This document shows, piece after piece, positions 54,021 through 63,730 of a stretch of 64,000 nucleotides of DNA. The stretch spans positions 1,240,001-1,304,000 of the forward strand of contig CP066225.1 of the NCBI GenBank assembly GCA_016350165.1. Direction: 5' to 3'. Source of the DNA: Planctomycetota bacterium (lineage in GTDB: Bacteria > Planctomycetota > Phycisphaerae > Phycisphaerales > Phycisphaeraceae). A program made the position numbers and the translations under genes. Within the stretch, counting starts at the first letter, position 1. Each line of letters begins with the position of its first letter. The notes beneath the pieces are model-generated. The model worked only from the letters and a program-made list of their open reading frames with translations. It had not been told where the DNA came from and did not search any database.

Positions 54021-54962
54021 ATGTTTACTCAATATATCAAACGTATCACGACAACCTTAGCGATTACAACTTTTATATGTTCTTCAACGCAGTTATTGGC
54101 AAGTGAAGGAGAGCCTGCTGTTGAAGAGGTTTTACCAAACTTTCAAAAAGAAGTTGATAAGATCATAAATAACGGCAAACTTTCACTTTTTGGCGGCATA
54201 GATGTAACAACTGCCTATTATTCTCGCGGCCAAAAATATGAAGATCGCGGTGTAATCATTCAGCCATGGGTAGGTGTGAATGTTAATATTTTCAATGAAC
54301 CAGAAACTAATGATTTCGTAAAAAGTCTTGATGTTTACGGTCTTTGGTGGGGTAGTATTCATGGCAATCGCACTGATGCGTCAAATTCGCCAGAATCATT
54401 TTATGAATCTGACTATATTTTTGGCGTCACAGCAGGTTTAGATGGCGGCTTCACATTCAATTCAGAATATTGGTATGAAACATCGCCTAATGGAGGTTGG
54501 GATGAAATTCACGATCTGTTCTTGAAACTATCGTATGATGATGCTGAATTTTGGAAATCTGCTGGTTTTGAGTATCCGGGATTCAGTGGTTTACAGCCTT
54601 TCTTTAAGACATGTATTCGCCTGAACAACGAAGCACCGGGCAGTGAAGAGCATGGCTACTTCTGGCTCGGTATCAACCCAACATTCGATTTACTCCAAAG
54701 CGAAACTATTCCAGTAACCTTCAGCACGCCAGTTACTGTTGGTTTTGGTGACGGTGATTTTTATGGTAAAGGTTCTGGCAATGATGATTTTGGTTACATC
54801 GACACCGGGATTAGAGCATCAGCTCCACTTGATTTCATTAGTGATGAATTTGGTAACTGGTCAGGTTATGTCGGCTTCCACCTGCAATATATTGGTGAAG
54901 ACGCGAGAACAAATCGAACATGGATGCCGATTGGTTGCTTCGGTTTATCTTTCTCATACTAA
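54021..54962 (+). CDS. Porin-like outer-membrane protein, copy 1
   Basis: 313 residues. Signal peptide to about residue 28 (TTFICSSTQLLAS), then an outer-membrane beta-barrel pattern of alternating residues: LFGGIDVTTAYYSRGQKYEDRGVIIQPWVGV near the start, resembling the TorF-type putative porin family (YFYSDYRFRG-like), and a terminal SFSY aromatic end typical of Bam substrates. Many Trp/Tyr, few Lys. Paralogue of 55467-56402, both 311-313 residues and near-identical in the SLDVYG-WWGSIH block and SETIPVTFSTP. It follows the chemoreceptor gene by 44 bp and may be co-transcribed. Solute unknown. Confidence 0.85.
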   Translation: MFTQYIKRITTTLAITTFICSSTQLLASEGEPAVEEVLPNFQKEVDKIINNGKLSLFGGIDVTTAYYSRGQKYEDRGVIIQPWVGVNVNIFNEPETNDFVKSLDVYGLWWGSIHGNRTDASNSPESFYESDYIFGVTAGLDGGFTFNSEYWYETSPNGGWDEIHDLFLKLSYDDAEFWKSAGFEYPGFSGLQPFFKTCIRLNNEAPGSEEHGYFWLGINPTFDLLQSETIPVTFSTPVTVGFGDGDFYGKGSGNDDFGYIDTGIRASAPLDFISDEFGNWSGYVGFHLQYIGEDARTNRTWMPIGCFGLSFSY

Positions 54963-55012
54963 ACACTGACAACGATATAAATGTAATCAACCAAATATTC
55001 GTTATGTAGTTA

Positions 55013-55049
55013 AGCAGCCCTTTCAGTTTTGGAGGGCTGCTGTTTTTTT
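55013..55049 (+). terminator. Rho-independent terminator
   Basis: Perfect stem AGCAGCCCT/AGGGCTGCT followed by G and seven T. It ends the first porin-like gene. Confidence 0.9.
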
Positions 55050-55174
55050 ATCAAATCTTGCTGTTTTATTTAAGCATCTACCACAACGTGTAAAACATAT
55101 CTTGATCACCACTTCGAATGTTGTTCATGAACTCACAATTATTCCAAGGAAAATCAAAAAACACTGCAAATAAA

Positions 55175-55400
55175 GACAGTTTAAATATGAATGACTAATA
55201 AAATTTGCTTAAAAAGAGCAGTTTGTCGCTGCAATGAAACAACAGTCTAGTGCATTTGAATAATTTTCTGTTAACATCCAATAAATCGCATCAATCACGT
55301 CCTAAACCCTTGGGGTTTCAGCATCAACCGCTCATGCGGGTGGAAAACAATCTAAGAAAATTTAAGCAGCATTGACTGTTCTATTTCAAAACAGTTTCAG
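55175..55400 (+). pseudogene. Decayed 3' end of a chemoreceptor gene
   Basis: Translating from 55224: VAAMKQQSSAFE*FSVNIQ*IASITS, against [25 protein letters not shown] in the intact chemoreceptor at 53788-53860. Nucleotide similarity is plain from GCTGCAATGAAACAACAGTC on. Upstream, DSLNMND may match QSLNSIVSN after a shift. Several stops interrupt the frame, so it is dead. It precedes the second porin-like gene as the intact receptor precedes the first, and the last ~20 bases before both porin ATGs are also alike (GATTYAGGAATCA). Confidence 0.75.
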
Positions 55401-55466
55401 TGGACAGATATGTTGCAGACGCCGTGTCTATCTAATCATTAGATGTATTGATTTAGGAATCATACC

Positions 55467-56402
55467 ATGTTGAACAACATCCTCACAAAAATGACTGTCG
55501 CTACTTTTGCGGCTGGCATCATCGCAACCCCTCAACTTTTTGCGGTCGACGCAGACTCATCTGCTGAAGAAGCATTACCTGAAATCGAACAAGCTGCAAA
55601 AGACAAAGTTAACGGTGGCAAGATTACTTTGTTTGGTGGTATTGACGCCAAGAGCGCTTACTACAGCAAAGGTCTGAAAACCGAAGATGAAGGCGCCATC
55701 ATCCAGCCATGGATTGGCTTAAATATCAACATCTTCGATAAACCAGAAACTAGTGACTTCGTGAAAAGTCTTGATGTTTACGGTATCTGGTGGGGCAGTA
55801 TCCATAGCAATCGCACCGATGCTCAGCAATCTCCTGAATCATTCTACGAATCTGATTATGGCCTAGGTGTTACAGCTGGCCTACAAGCTAACTTCACTGT
55901 GAATGCAGAATACTGGTTTAACAGTGCTCCAAACGGCGGCTGGGATGAAAGCCACGACCTCAACTTTAAGATCAGTTACGATGACGCTGATATTTGGGAT
56001 TCTGCAGGTATTGAGTTCCCAGGTTTTGCTGGTCTCCAACCATACTTCAAAACAACTCGCCGCCTGAAGAGTGAAGCACCTAACGGCAAAGAATTCACGT
56101 ACTTCTGGGTCGGCATCAACCCAACCTTTGATTTCCTTCAAAGTGAAACTATCCCTGTCACTTTCAGCACTCCACTGACCATTGGTTTCGGTGACGGCGA
56201 CTATTACTCGAAAGACACCGGTAATGATTTTGGCTACGTCGATGTAGGTATACGTGCAACCATGCCATTGGACTTCATCAGCGAAGAACTCGGCAACTGG
56301 TCTGCATATGCTGGCTTCAACGTCCAATATATTGGCGACGCAGCTCGTGCTGATGACACATGGGTACCAATCGGTAGCTTCGGCCTGTCTTTCTCTTACT
56401 AA
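55467..56402 (+). CDS. Porin-like outer-membrane protein, copy 2
   Basis: 311 residues, paralogue of 54021-54962. Signal peptide ending near residue 26 (TFAAGIIATPQLFAVDA). Conserved blocks: GGIDAKSAYYSKGLKTEDEGAIIQPWIGL, SLDVYGIWWGSIHSNRTDA, and C-terminal IGSFGLSFSY. Differences cluster in charged loop positions. Codon use is more C-ending and biased than in copy 1, as for a well-expressed gene. Its upstream ~500 bp hold the decayed chemoreceptor remnant, so it now probably has its own promoter. Confidence 0.85.
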   Translation: MLNNILTKMTVATFAAGIIATPQLFAVDADSSAEEALPEIEQAAKDKVNGGKITLFGGIDAKSAYYSKGLKTEDEGAIIQPWIGLNINIFDKPETSDFVKSLDVYGIWWGSIHSNRTDAQQSPESFYESDYGLGVTAGLQANFTVNAEYWFNSAPNGGWDESHDLNFKISYDDADIWDSAGIEFPGFAGLQPYFKTTRRLKSEAPNGKEFTYFWVGINPTFDFLQSETIPVTFSTPLTIGFGDGDYYSKDTGNDFGYVDVGIRATMPLDFISEELGNWSAYAGFNVQYIGDAARADDTWVPIGSFGLSFSY

Positions 56403-56422
56403 GAGAATAGATACCCAGAATC

Positions 56423-56495
56423 GCTTCGAATTTTCTCGAAGTGTCAACAATACACAAAACAGCAGCCTCAAGAGTTTTTGGGGCTGTTTTTTTAT
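56423..56495 (+). terminator. Hairpin and terminator after second porin-like gene
   Basis: A small hairpin CTTCGA/TCGAAG (56424-56441) is followed by an ACAGC-AGCC/GGGGCTGT stem (56459-56487) and seven T. The second is the terminator. Confidence 0.75.
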
Positions 56496-56675
56496 GTTCA
56501 GCACTCCCGCCCCCTATCAATGTAGAGCAACATCCACGAAACGGGTATCATGCTCCAATATCAGCACATTCGGCCTCCGTTTGTGCTTCCATGGCATCCT
56601 CACTCTATTTGGCTTGCCATGACGATGTACGCAATATTCTAAAAATCCATTGTTGATCAGACAGGATGTAGCATT

Positions 56676-58553
56676 ATGCCCACTAAGTGGACCACAACAT
56701 TGATCCCAACCTCGCGTCAGGACCCTTCTGATGCTGAAGTTCCTTCCCACAAACTCATGATTCGTGCCGGTTTCTTGCGCCGTCTTGGCTCTGGCTCGTA
56801 CGATTATCTTCCGCTTGGTGTCCGAACACTTCACAAAGCGATGGAAATTGTTCGCCGTGAGATGAATGCAATCGGCGCTGCTGAGGTTTTTCTACCTTCA
56901 CTTCAGCCAATTGAACTCTGGGAAAAAACGGGTCGTCGTGAAGCTTATGGTAACAACTTGTTTGTAGTAAAAGACCGCCATGGTCGTGAGCAAGCTCTTG
57001 GTCCGACTCATGAAGAAGTCATCACCGAACTCGCATCAGCTTACCTGACTTCATATAAAGATCTGCCTAAAACGCTGTATCAGATCCAAACCAAATTCCG
57101 AGATGAATTCCGTCCACGTTTCGGCGTCCTTCGTTCACGTGAATTCCAGATGAAAGATTCATACTCCTTCCACATTACAATGGATGGTGAAGGCGGTCTC
57201 AACGAAGCTTACGATAAACACTATGCTGCTTACTGCAAAATTTTCGAATCTTGTGGCCTGCCCTACATGCCAGTCGAGGCTGAAGCCGGTCCAATCGGCG
57301 GTAATGCTTCACATGAATTCATGGCTCCATCACCAACCGGTGAGGACATCATCCTGAAGTCAGATAAAGGCAACTACGCTGCGAACGTTGAAAAAGCTGA
57401 AATCGGCACACGTACTTCAAACCTGTCTGCTGAATCAACTGCAGCATTGGAAACAATCAACACGCCAAACTGCCCTGGTATTACTGATGTCGTAAACCTA
57501 CTTGGCATCACAGATGCTGACATGCTCAAAACACTTGTCTTTGAAGCTTCACTTAAAACCGAGGAAGCTGTTGAAGCAGAACAGCAATATGAAGCCCAGT
57601 ACACACCTTCACCTCGTGAATTCGTACCTGAACGTTTCTTTGTAATCGCTGTTGTACGTGGCGATCATGAAGTCAACGAAGCTAAACTTCTTCAAGCTGT
57701 ACAGACACAAATCAATCCACGCATTGAAACTGTCGCACTAATTGAGGAACACGAAGCACAACGCCGTGAGTTTGCGATTGGTTATGTCGGCCCACAACGT
57801 GCGGTCAACTCACCTCTCACTCGCCTCATTGTCGACTTCGATGCTGCTCAACCAAACACAAGTGAGTCAGGCTGGGTTACTGGTGCCAACAAGAAAGATT
57901 ATCACGTCAAGCACTTCAATTGGCAGCGTGATATCATTTCGAAATTGGGCTCTGAACATGCCGTCGTTACTGCAGACATCCGTAATGCACGTGCTAGCGA
58001 CCCATCACCAAAAAATGATGGTGGAGTACTTGAAGAAACTCGTGGTATTGAGCTCGGGCACATCTTTAAACTCGGCACTAAATACTCTGAAGCACTCGGC
58101 GCGACTGTTCTTGATGATAAGAATAAGCATATCCCAATGCTGATGGGTTGTTACGGCATCGGTGTCAATCGTATTCTTGCAGCTGCAATCGAATGCAACC
58201 AAGGGCACGATGAAAACGGCATTATTTGGCCTGCAGCTATCGCTCCATTCCAAGTCGTAATCACACCGATCAAATATGCAGGTGATGCCGCTGAAGCAGT
58301 TGATAAACTTGCAGCAGAACTCGAAACTCAAGGCATTGATGTGCTTATCGACGACCGTAAAGAACGACCGGGCGTCAAGTTTAAAGATGCTGACCTCATC
58401 GGCATTCCTGTCCGTGTCGTTATCGGCGATAGGGGACTTGCAAACGGTGAGGTAGAAATCAAGCTTCGAGACGGTTCTAATGGACCAAAGGGTGAAAACA
58501 TCAAGCTTGAAACAGCAATCGAAACGATTGCGGAGAAACTCAAGTCACTCTAA
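56676..58553 (+). CDS. proS: Prolyl-tRNA synthetase
   Basis: 625 residues, bacterial-type class II ProRS. Motif 1 region around GSGSYDYLPLGVR, motif 2 QTKFRDEFRPRFGVLRSREFQMKDSYS, ALGPTHEEV block, and motif 3 MGCYGIGVNRILAAAIE. Between motifs 2 and 3 is the ~180-residue insertion (editing) domain, with the stretch FFVIAVVRGDHEVNE. C-terminal anticodon-binding domain has DVLIDDRKERPGVKFKDADLIGIP. Ligates proline to tRNA(Pro) in the cytosol. Length slightly above the usual ~570. Monocistronic with its own terminator. Confidence 0.97.
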   Translation: MPTKWTTTLIPTSRQDPSDAEVPSHKLMIRAGFLRRLGSGSYDYLPLGVRTLHKAMEIVRREMNAIGAAEVFLPSLQPIELWEKTGRREAYGNNLFVVKDRHGREQALGPTHEEVITELASAYLTSYKDLPKTLYQIQTKFRDEFRPRFGVLRSREFQMKDSYSFHITMDGEGGLNEAYDKHYAAYCKIFESCGLPYMPVEAEAGPIGGNASHEFMAPSPTGEDIILKSDKGNYAANVEKAEIGTRTSNLSAESTAALETINTPNCPGITDVVNLLGITDADMLKTLVFEASLKTEEAVEAEQQYEAQYTPSPREFVPERFFVIAVVRGDHEVNEAKLLQAVQTQINPRIETVALIEEHEAQRREFAIGYVGPQRAVNSPLTRLIVDFDAAQPNTSESGWVTGANKKDYHVKHFNWQRDIISKLGSEHAVVTADIRNARASDPSPKNDGGVLEETRGIELGHIFKLGTKYSEALGATVLDDKNKHIPMLMGCYGIGVNRILAAAIECNQGHDENGIIWPAAIAPFQVVITPIKYAGDAAEAVDKLAAELETQGIDVLIDDRKERPGVKFKDADLIGIPVRVVIGDRGLANGEVEIKLRDGSNGPKGENIKLETAIETIAEKLKSL

Positions 58554-58578
58554 GAAAAGCCAAATCATATAAAACAAC

Positions 58579-58602
58579 AACCCCGCAATACGCGGGGTTT
58601 TC
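58579..58602 (+). terminator. Terminator of proS
   Basis: Perfect stem AACCCCGC/GCGGGGTT with a 5-nt AATAC loop, then TTC and TTTT. Confidence 0.9.
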
Positions 58603-58629
58603 TTTTGCTTACAACTATCATAAAAACAC

Positions 58630-59403
58630 TTAAACCATCACGCCATTCATGAGATAAACTTTTTCTATTTCACCACCGCTAACCACCGCTGCTGTTATTG
58701 TCCAAATATACCCAACAATCAAACTAATCACTGCCAAGAAAGACATTGGTTTTGATGTTGATACGGTCATCGACGCACCGCTTAAATTGAAGATCATTAA
58801 CAATAAACATAAAGCAATACCAGCTAATACAACCCATTTCACACGCTTAACATGCCACATCATGCGTGATAAATCCAAATTCTTTGCAATTCGTTCGCCA
58901 AACATACAAAACGTATACAATAAAACTGCATCAATAAACAGTATTAAGCCAAACAGTAAACCTCCACCATGCTCATTACCATTAAACAACTGTATTAATC
59001 CAGATATTCCCATAAAAACAACTGCAACAATCGAGCTACTCTTCGCCCACTGTCCGTACCGTAACATATCATCATCAGCAAAATTTATTGGCCGTGTTTT
59101 AGTTGCAATAGCTATCGCATTCAACAGTACAATGATCTTGATCGGGATCATAATATTCAACGTACCTATATTGCAACCACAGACCCAAAGTATCGCCGAC
59201 GCGGTCACAAAACCTCTCGCATTATGTAAACCTCTTACCCATTGCAAATCCTCTCGTGCGTTTTTAACACGCATAATCGAATCAAAAATTGACTCGCCAC
59301 ATTCTGGGCAATCACCATCAATTTTCAACCCACGTAAATTGTATTCGCACGAAAAACATTTCGCATCACGACCAATCGCATCTTCTTCATGATCTTGATT
59401 CAA
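58630..59403 (-). CDS. Zinc-ribbon membrane protein, paralogue 1
   Basis: 257 residues. N-terminal zinc ribbon CFSCEYNLRGLKIDGDCPECG (Cys-x2-Cys...Cys-x2-Cys), then five or six hydrophobic helices. The ribbon is shared with the two upstream genes and is frequent in planctomycetes. The start is TTG, 7 nt after GGGAG, in the same relation as the ATG of the next gene, which supports it. Function unknown; a membrane protein with a cytosolic zinc ribbon. Last gene of the three-gene leftward unit. Confidence 0.8.
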   Translation of the reverse strand: MNQDHEEDAIGRDAKCFSCEYNLRGLKIDGDCPECGESIFDSIMRVKNAREDLQWVRGLHNARGFVTASAILWVCGCNIGTLNIMIPIKIIVLLNAIAIATKTRPINFADDDMLRYGQWAKSSSIVAVVFMGISGLIQLFNGNEHGGGLLFGLILFIDAVLLYTFCMFGERIAKNLDLSRMMWHVKRVKWVVLAGIALCLLLMIFNLSGASMTVSTSKPMSFLAVISLIVGYIWTITAAVVSGGEIEKVYLMNGVMV

Positions 59404-59452
59404 CTAGAAACTCCCGGCTAAATTGGGCTCTACCTAACTATGCAAGTACCTA

Positions 59453-60475
59453 TCATTTAATTCGCCATACACGATTATCTAATACAACAGGCTTCAATTT
59501 TTCTCTAAGACTATAAATCAACATGCCATACCCTAAAAGAAATGTACTACCAATGACAATCATCAGAATATCAAATCTAAAAACGATTTCAGAAACTGTT
59601 AGTATCCAATACACTTCACTAAAAACACCAATAAGATAACTTATTATCCCAATAATAAGATATCCAACGAGTAATTTCATAATATTACAAATGATCTTGT
59701 GCGTTCTCTTAACATGCATTGGTTCGGGAAGATGAATTTGCCCAGAAACACTACCCAAAACTTTAACTAACCAAATTGGCCCTAAAATAAAACTAAAACT
59801 CAAAACTCCTGACAACCATTCAGCATCATCTTGAACATCCATAACTGAGAACGGCAATCGTAAAAACGAAATAATCGAACATCCACCAATCTGAAATACA
59901 ATCAACAAAAACGCTGCCCACATCAACCAAACTGTCAAACGTTGCCTAAATTCCTCCTTTTTATACCTATTGCGCACCCCCAATAGCCACACGCTCTTAA
60001 TAATAAATCCACAACCTATCAAGGATAATCCGAAAAATAGCAATTCCACCAACCAACCTAGCCACTTGAATATTAGATGATTTGTAAATTCATAAAACGG
60101 AATGACTAGAAGCAAACCAAACCAACAAATCATCGCAATCAAACCACACCCTGTTCCCTCATAGATTTTTTTTGCCCAACCAAAATCTCTGATCGTGTCT
60201 CCATATTCATGGCTAAAAGAAACAACGACTCCACACTCAGGGCATTCATCACTCGTTTTAAGGCTTGTTAAATTGTAATGGCAATTAACACATGTAACCC
60301 CACTATCTACACAATCTTGTTGATTCTCGATTTGTTTCTCATGTGCAATTGATTCATTAACACTTTCACCACACCCAGAGCAACATGCATCCTCTCGCAA
60401 ACCGTTCAAATTATATCCACACTTCCAGCAATTCACGTCCAGATCAACAACATTACCCTTCAAGTCTTGACTCAT
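59453..60475 (-). CDS. Zinc-ribbon membrane protein, paralogue 2 (two ribbons)
   Basis: 340 residues from the ATG at 60475, which is 7 nt after GGGAG. Two zinc ribbons in tandem: CWKCGYNLNGLREDACCSGCG and CVNCHYNLTSLKTSDECPECG, both near the N-terminus, then about seven hydrophobic helices. It overlaps the upstream gene's end by 23 bp, so translation is likely coupled. The internal duplication of the ribbon is not seen in the other two. Not recognised functionally. Confidence 0.8.
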   Translation of the reverse strand: MSQDLKGNVVDLDVNCWKCGYNLNGLREDACCSGCGESVNESIAHEKQIENQQDCVDSGVTCVNCHYNLTSLKTSDECPECGVVVSFSHEYGDTIRDFGWAKKIYEGTGCGLIAMICWFGLLLVIPFYEFTNHLIFKWLGWLVELLFFGLSLIGCGFIIKSVWLLGVRNRYKKEEFRQRLTVWLMWAAFLLIVFQIGGCSIISFLRLPFSVMDVQDDAEWLSGVLSFSFILGPIWLVKVLGSVSGQIHLPEPMHVKRTHKIICNIMKLLVGYLIIGIISYLIGVFSEVYWILTVSEIVFRFDILMIVIGSTFLLGYGMLIYSLREKLKPVVLDNRVWRIK

Positions 60476-61310
60476 CAGTACGCTCCCGGCTTTGCAACTG
60501 TGCACCCAAACTCACAATCATCATCCCACAAAACCGTATCGTTCGCCACCACATCCATATCAATATCAAAGCAACCAACCCCAAAAGAACAGGAGCATAC
60601 AACCAATTATAGTGATTAAAGAATGTGTAAAGAAAATTGCCAAGATTCGCAAAACCAGCTACTACTAAAATCCCAACAATCGCCCCAATCCATTCCCATC
60701 CAATACGCTTGCAGCCTTTGATTAGATGTTCATCAGGAATACGTTCTGCAAGAACACGTACATATCGCCATGCTAAAAGCACACCTACCACAAATATGCC
60801 ATGTACGACGATAAAGAAGCTATCAAAATAATGAAATTGATTGAATAGGTCATGGCGTTTATAAAGCAACATCCATCCCACACTCAACGTCAGTGCAATA
60901 AACCCCATCGCGCTCAACCCAAGCAATCCTTGAGATGCATATCGAATATTCCGGTCTTTCATCGGCTCTTCACGATCCCCTTCTTTCTGCATCAAATGAA
61001 AGAAACCTATCACGCCAATGACAACACCCATATACAGAAGTGGAAATGACAATATTACACCCAACTTCAATAATCTCGCCCCACGCTCCAAAGCCATCAA
61101 CCAAGCTGGCGATGCATCTTTCAACCGATCCTTCCGCATCGTCACACGGATTGGCATCCCACACTCCGGACACCCCTGCACTACATGCAAAGTTCGTAAA
61201 TTATAACCACAATTCAAGCATTCCAGATCACCACACACAACCCCATTCTCCACCACAGCTTCTATTTCACCTTCAATATTATCTACTCTTTCAATCACCA
61301 TATCACACAT
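60453..61310 (-). CDS. Zinc-ribbon membrane protein, paralogue 3
   Basis: 285 residues. After an acidic N-terminus comes a zinc ribbon CLNCGYNLRTLHVVQGCPECG, then VTMRKDRLKDASP and six to seven hydrophobic helices. First gene of the unit; paralogous to the two downstream. The three differ mainly in the membrane part. Zinc binding and membrane location are safe; role unknown. Other start codons within the first 10 residues are possible (MVIERV). Confidence 0.8.
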   Translation of the reverse strand: MCDMVIERVDNIEGEIEAVVENGVVCGDLECLNCGYNLRTLHVVQGCPECGMPIRVTMRKDRLKDASPAWLMALERGARLLKLGVILSFPLLYMGVVIGVIGFFHLMQKEGDREEPMKDRNIRYASQGLLGLSAMGFIALTLSVGWMLLYKRHDLFNQFHYFDSFFIVVHGIFVVGVLLAWRYVRVLAERIPDEHLIKGCKRIGWEWIGAIVGILVVAGFANLGNFLYTFFNHYNWLYAPVLLGLVALILIWMWWRTIRFCGMMIVSLGAQLQSRERTDESRLEG

Positions 61311-61476
61311 CTTCTATTCCTTTCACCCATTTGTCACCCAAAACTGCCATCCCATCTTTCTCCGTTCTCTATAAACTAGGCGCTGTCAAATTACGTATGT
61401 TTCATACCCCAGATGATAAAATTACAAAATCGCTATAAACTACGCATATAAATAACACAAGCCGCAAGAATGCATC

Positions 61477-62784
61477 ATGAACCGACACAATCCATCTAAA
61501 CCTTCTGCCACTCCAGAGCATGCAGCCACGACCATCGTCAAAACTCTACAGGACGCTGGCCATATCGCATACTTCGCCGGCGGCTGTGTTCGTGATGCAC
61601 TACTCAAACGTCAACCTAAAGATTACGACGTTGCCACCGATGCCAAACCTGAAATCGTACGCAAACTCTTCCCACGCTCTCGCTACGTTGGCGAATCCTT
61701 CGGCGTCGTTCTTGTTTACATCCACAAACAACCCATCGAGGTTGCCACATTCCGTAAAGAATGGGGCTACACCGATGGCCGCCGACCTTCTGAAGTTGCA
61801 TTCACCGATGCTGAGCACGATGCACAGCGTCGCGATTTCACCATCAACGGCCTCTTCTCTGATCCACTCAAACTTAATGAAAACAATCAACCAACCGTCA
61901 TCGACTATGTAGGCGGCATCGAAGATCTCAAACTTCAACACATCCGTGCTATCGGCGTTCCTCAAGAACGCTTCGACGAAGACTATTTACGCATGCTTCG
62001 TGCAATTCGTTTCACAGCTCGTCTTGATTTTAAACTCGATCCTGCCACCGCTACCGCAATCAAAAACAATGCTCCCAAACTAGGTGACATCTCACGCGAG
62101 CGCATCGGCCAAGAGCTTTTGCTCATGTTCACCGGTACACGCCCTGCACTCGCAGCAGAACTCGCACAACAACTCGAACTTGATGGCCCTATTCTCACCG
62201 AGGAAAACCACCCTACTTCTCTCGCAACACTCAAGCAACTTCGACCAAACCCACCCTATCCTGTTGCTCTCGCAGCTTGGTTAATTGACCGCAACACACC
62301 GACACATGCGGCTGAAACACACATCACTTTCGATGCAATCATTCACCTTTTCGATACACAAAATCTCCAACCCATACTTAACCGTTGGCGTAATGCCCTA
62401 TGCCTCTCCAACGAAGATCGTGAAGCACTCAAAGCTATCATCCTCAACCTCAAACAAATAAACGCATGGACGTCACTTTCAATCGCTCAACGCAAACGTA
62501 TGCTTGCTTCCCAATATTGGAATTACACAAATCTGCTTGCCCATGCAGTCCACACTGGACCATTCATGGACAACCTCGACACGAATGCTGAGCAACTTCA
62601 CAACGACCCCATCGGCCTCAATCCTGATCCACTCGTCACAGGTGATGATCTCGTCAAACTCGGCTTTAAACCAAGCCCTGCCTTCAAAGTTATCCTCAAC
62701 AAAGCCTACGATGCTCAACTCGAAGGCCTGATCACCACACGCGAAAACGCACTCCAACTCCTTCGCTCACTCTCACACACTTGA
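61477..62784 (+). CDS. Class II tRNA nucleotidyltransferase / poly(A) polymerase
   Basis: 435 residues. Head domain with GGCVRDALLKRQPKDYDVATDAKPE (the RxDxD-like catalytic Asp pair in DYDVATD) and RRDFTINGLFSDP, which is shared by CCA-adding enzymes and bacterial PcnB. Neck region LRAIRFTARLDF and RERIGQELLLMF. It adds nucleotides to RNA 3' ends in the cytosol; whether CCA to tRNA or A tails cannot be told by eye. No second such gene is in the window. Length fits either. ATG taken at first start; ribosome site poor. Confidence 0.92.
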   Translation: MNRHNPSKPSATPEHAATTIVKTLQDAGHIAYFAGGCVRDALLKRQPKDYDVATDAKPEIVRKLFPRSRYVGESFGVVLVYIHKQPIEVATFRKEWGYTDGRRPSEVAFTDAEHDAQRRDFTINGLFSDPLKLNENNQPTVIDYVGGIEDLKLQHIRAIGVPQERFDEDYLRMLRAIRFTARLDFKLDPATATAIKNNAPKLGDISRERIGQELLLMFTGTRPALAAELAQQLELDGPILTEENHPTSLATLKQLRPNPPYPVALAAWLIDRNTPTHAAETHITFDAIIHLFDTQNLQPILNRWRNALCLSNEDREALKAIILNLKQINAWTSLSIAQRKRMLASQYWNYTNLLAHAVHTGPFMDNLDTNAEQLHNDPIGLNPDPLVTGDDLVKLGFKPSPAFKVILNKAYDAQLEGLITTRENALQLLRSLSHT

Positions 62785-63103
62785 TCGCTTATAATCTATC
62801 TCACAACCCCCGCAGCACTGCACACCGCTTCCCCCTCCCATCGCTGCATCTGAAAACATGACCGTATCGATTCGCACGCACACACAGCAGCACCACCTTC
62901 CTGCCTAAGCTTGAATCGCTACTCGTACTATCCACGCGATATCCACCCCCTGCCCCAGCATGGACATTCATATCGCTCATTAACCCACAAATAACGCTTT
63001 CTCATTACATTCGCCGATACCCTCGCATGTCAATATCAACATTCGCGACAAGCGCACATGCGAATTGAGAGTAAAGCTGAATACTCGGTACAATCTGAAC
63101 CTC
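62785..63103. other. Intergenic, no gene seen
   Basis: About 320 bases without a gene or clear terminator. C/A-rich on the + strand like the flanking genes. Confidence 0.45.
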
Positions 63104-63730
63104 ATGGAAGAACTCATTAACCAACTCGCCACGCAAGCTCCTTACCTGATCATCGTCGGGGTCATCCTCCTTTCAGGCTTTGGTGCACCCATACCCGAAG
63201 ACCTCCCGATCATGCTCGGTGGCTTCCTCTGTGGCAAAAACGACCCCGCAGCATCGGCATACGTCATGCTCCCCGTACTCTTCATCTCCATCGTTGGAGC
63301 CGACGGCATCGTCTTCTGGCTTGGACGCAAATACGGTCACCACGTCCCAAAACTCCCCCTACTACGACGTTATCTCACTGAAAAACGACTTCAGAAAACC
63401 GAAGCATCACTCAACAAACATGGCGGCAAATTCATCTTCGTCGCTCGTTTTCTCCCCGGCATGAGAGCACCAGCCTTCTTTACCGCTGGCATCTTCAAGC
63501 TACCCTACTGGAAATTTCTCTTCTTTGACGGCACTGCCGCCCTGCTCTCCGTACCCATTTTCTTCTTCCTCGCGTTCTTCCTCGCTGACCACTTCGAGAA
63601 AGCAAAAGCATGGGCCGCTGAATTCCAAATTTTCGCCATCATTGCCGTTGTCGGAGGCATTGCTCTCTTTATTATTATCAAGATCGGCTTCAAAAAACTA
63701 TTATCCCGATCAGGGGTGTATGAATCCTGA
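63104..63730 (+). CDS. DedA-family membrane protein
   Basis: 208 residues. PIPEDLPIMLGGFLC near residue 30 and FVARFLPGMRAPAFFTAG near residue 118 are the DedA/VTT blocks, with the conserved Arg pair, plus four to five helices including reentrant loops. DedA proteins act as undecaprenyl-phosphate or phospholipid flippases in the inner membrane. Start at ATG 63104; a TTG 39 nt upstream is also in frame but MEELINQLA is the better beginning. No Shine-Dalgarno sequence. Confidence 0.9.
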   Translation: MEELINQLATQAPYLIIVGVILLSGFGAPIPEDLPIMLGGFLCGKNDPAASAYVMLPVLFISIVGADGIVFWLGRKYGHHVPKLPLLRRYLTEKRLQKTEASLNKHGGKFIFVARFLPGMRAPAFFTAGIFKLPYWKFLFFDGTAALLSVPIFFFLAFFLADHFEKAKAWAAEFQIFAIIAVVGGIALFIIIKIGFKKLLSRSGVYES

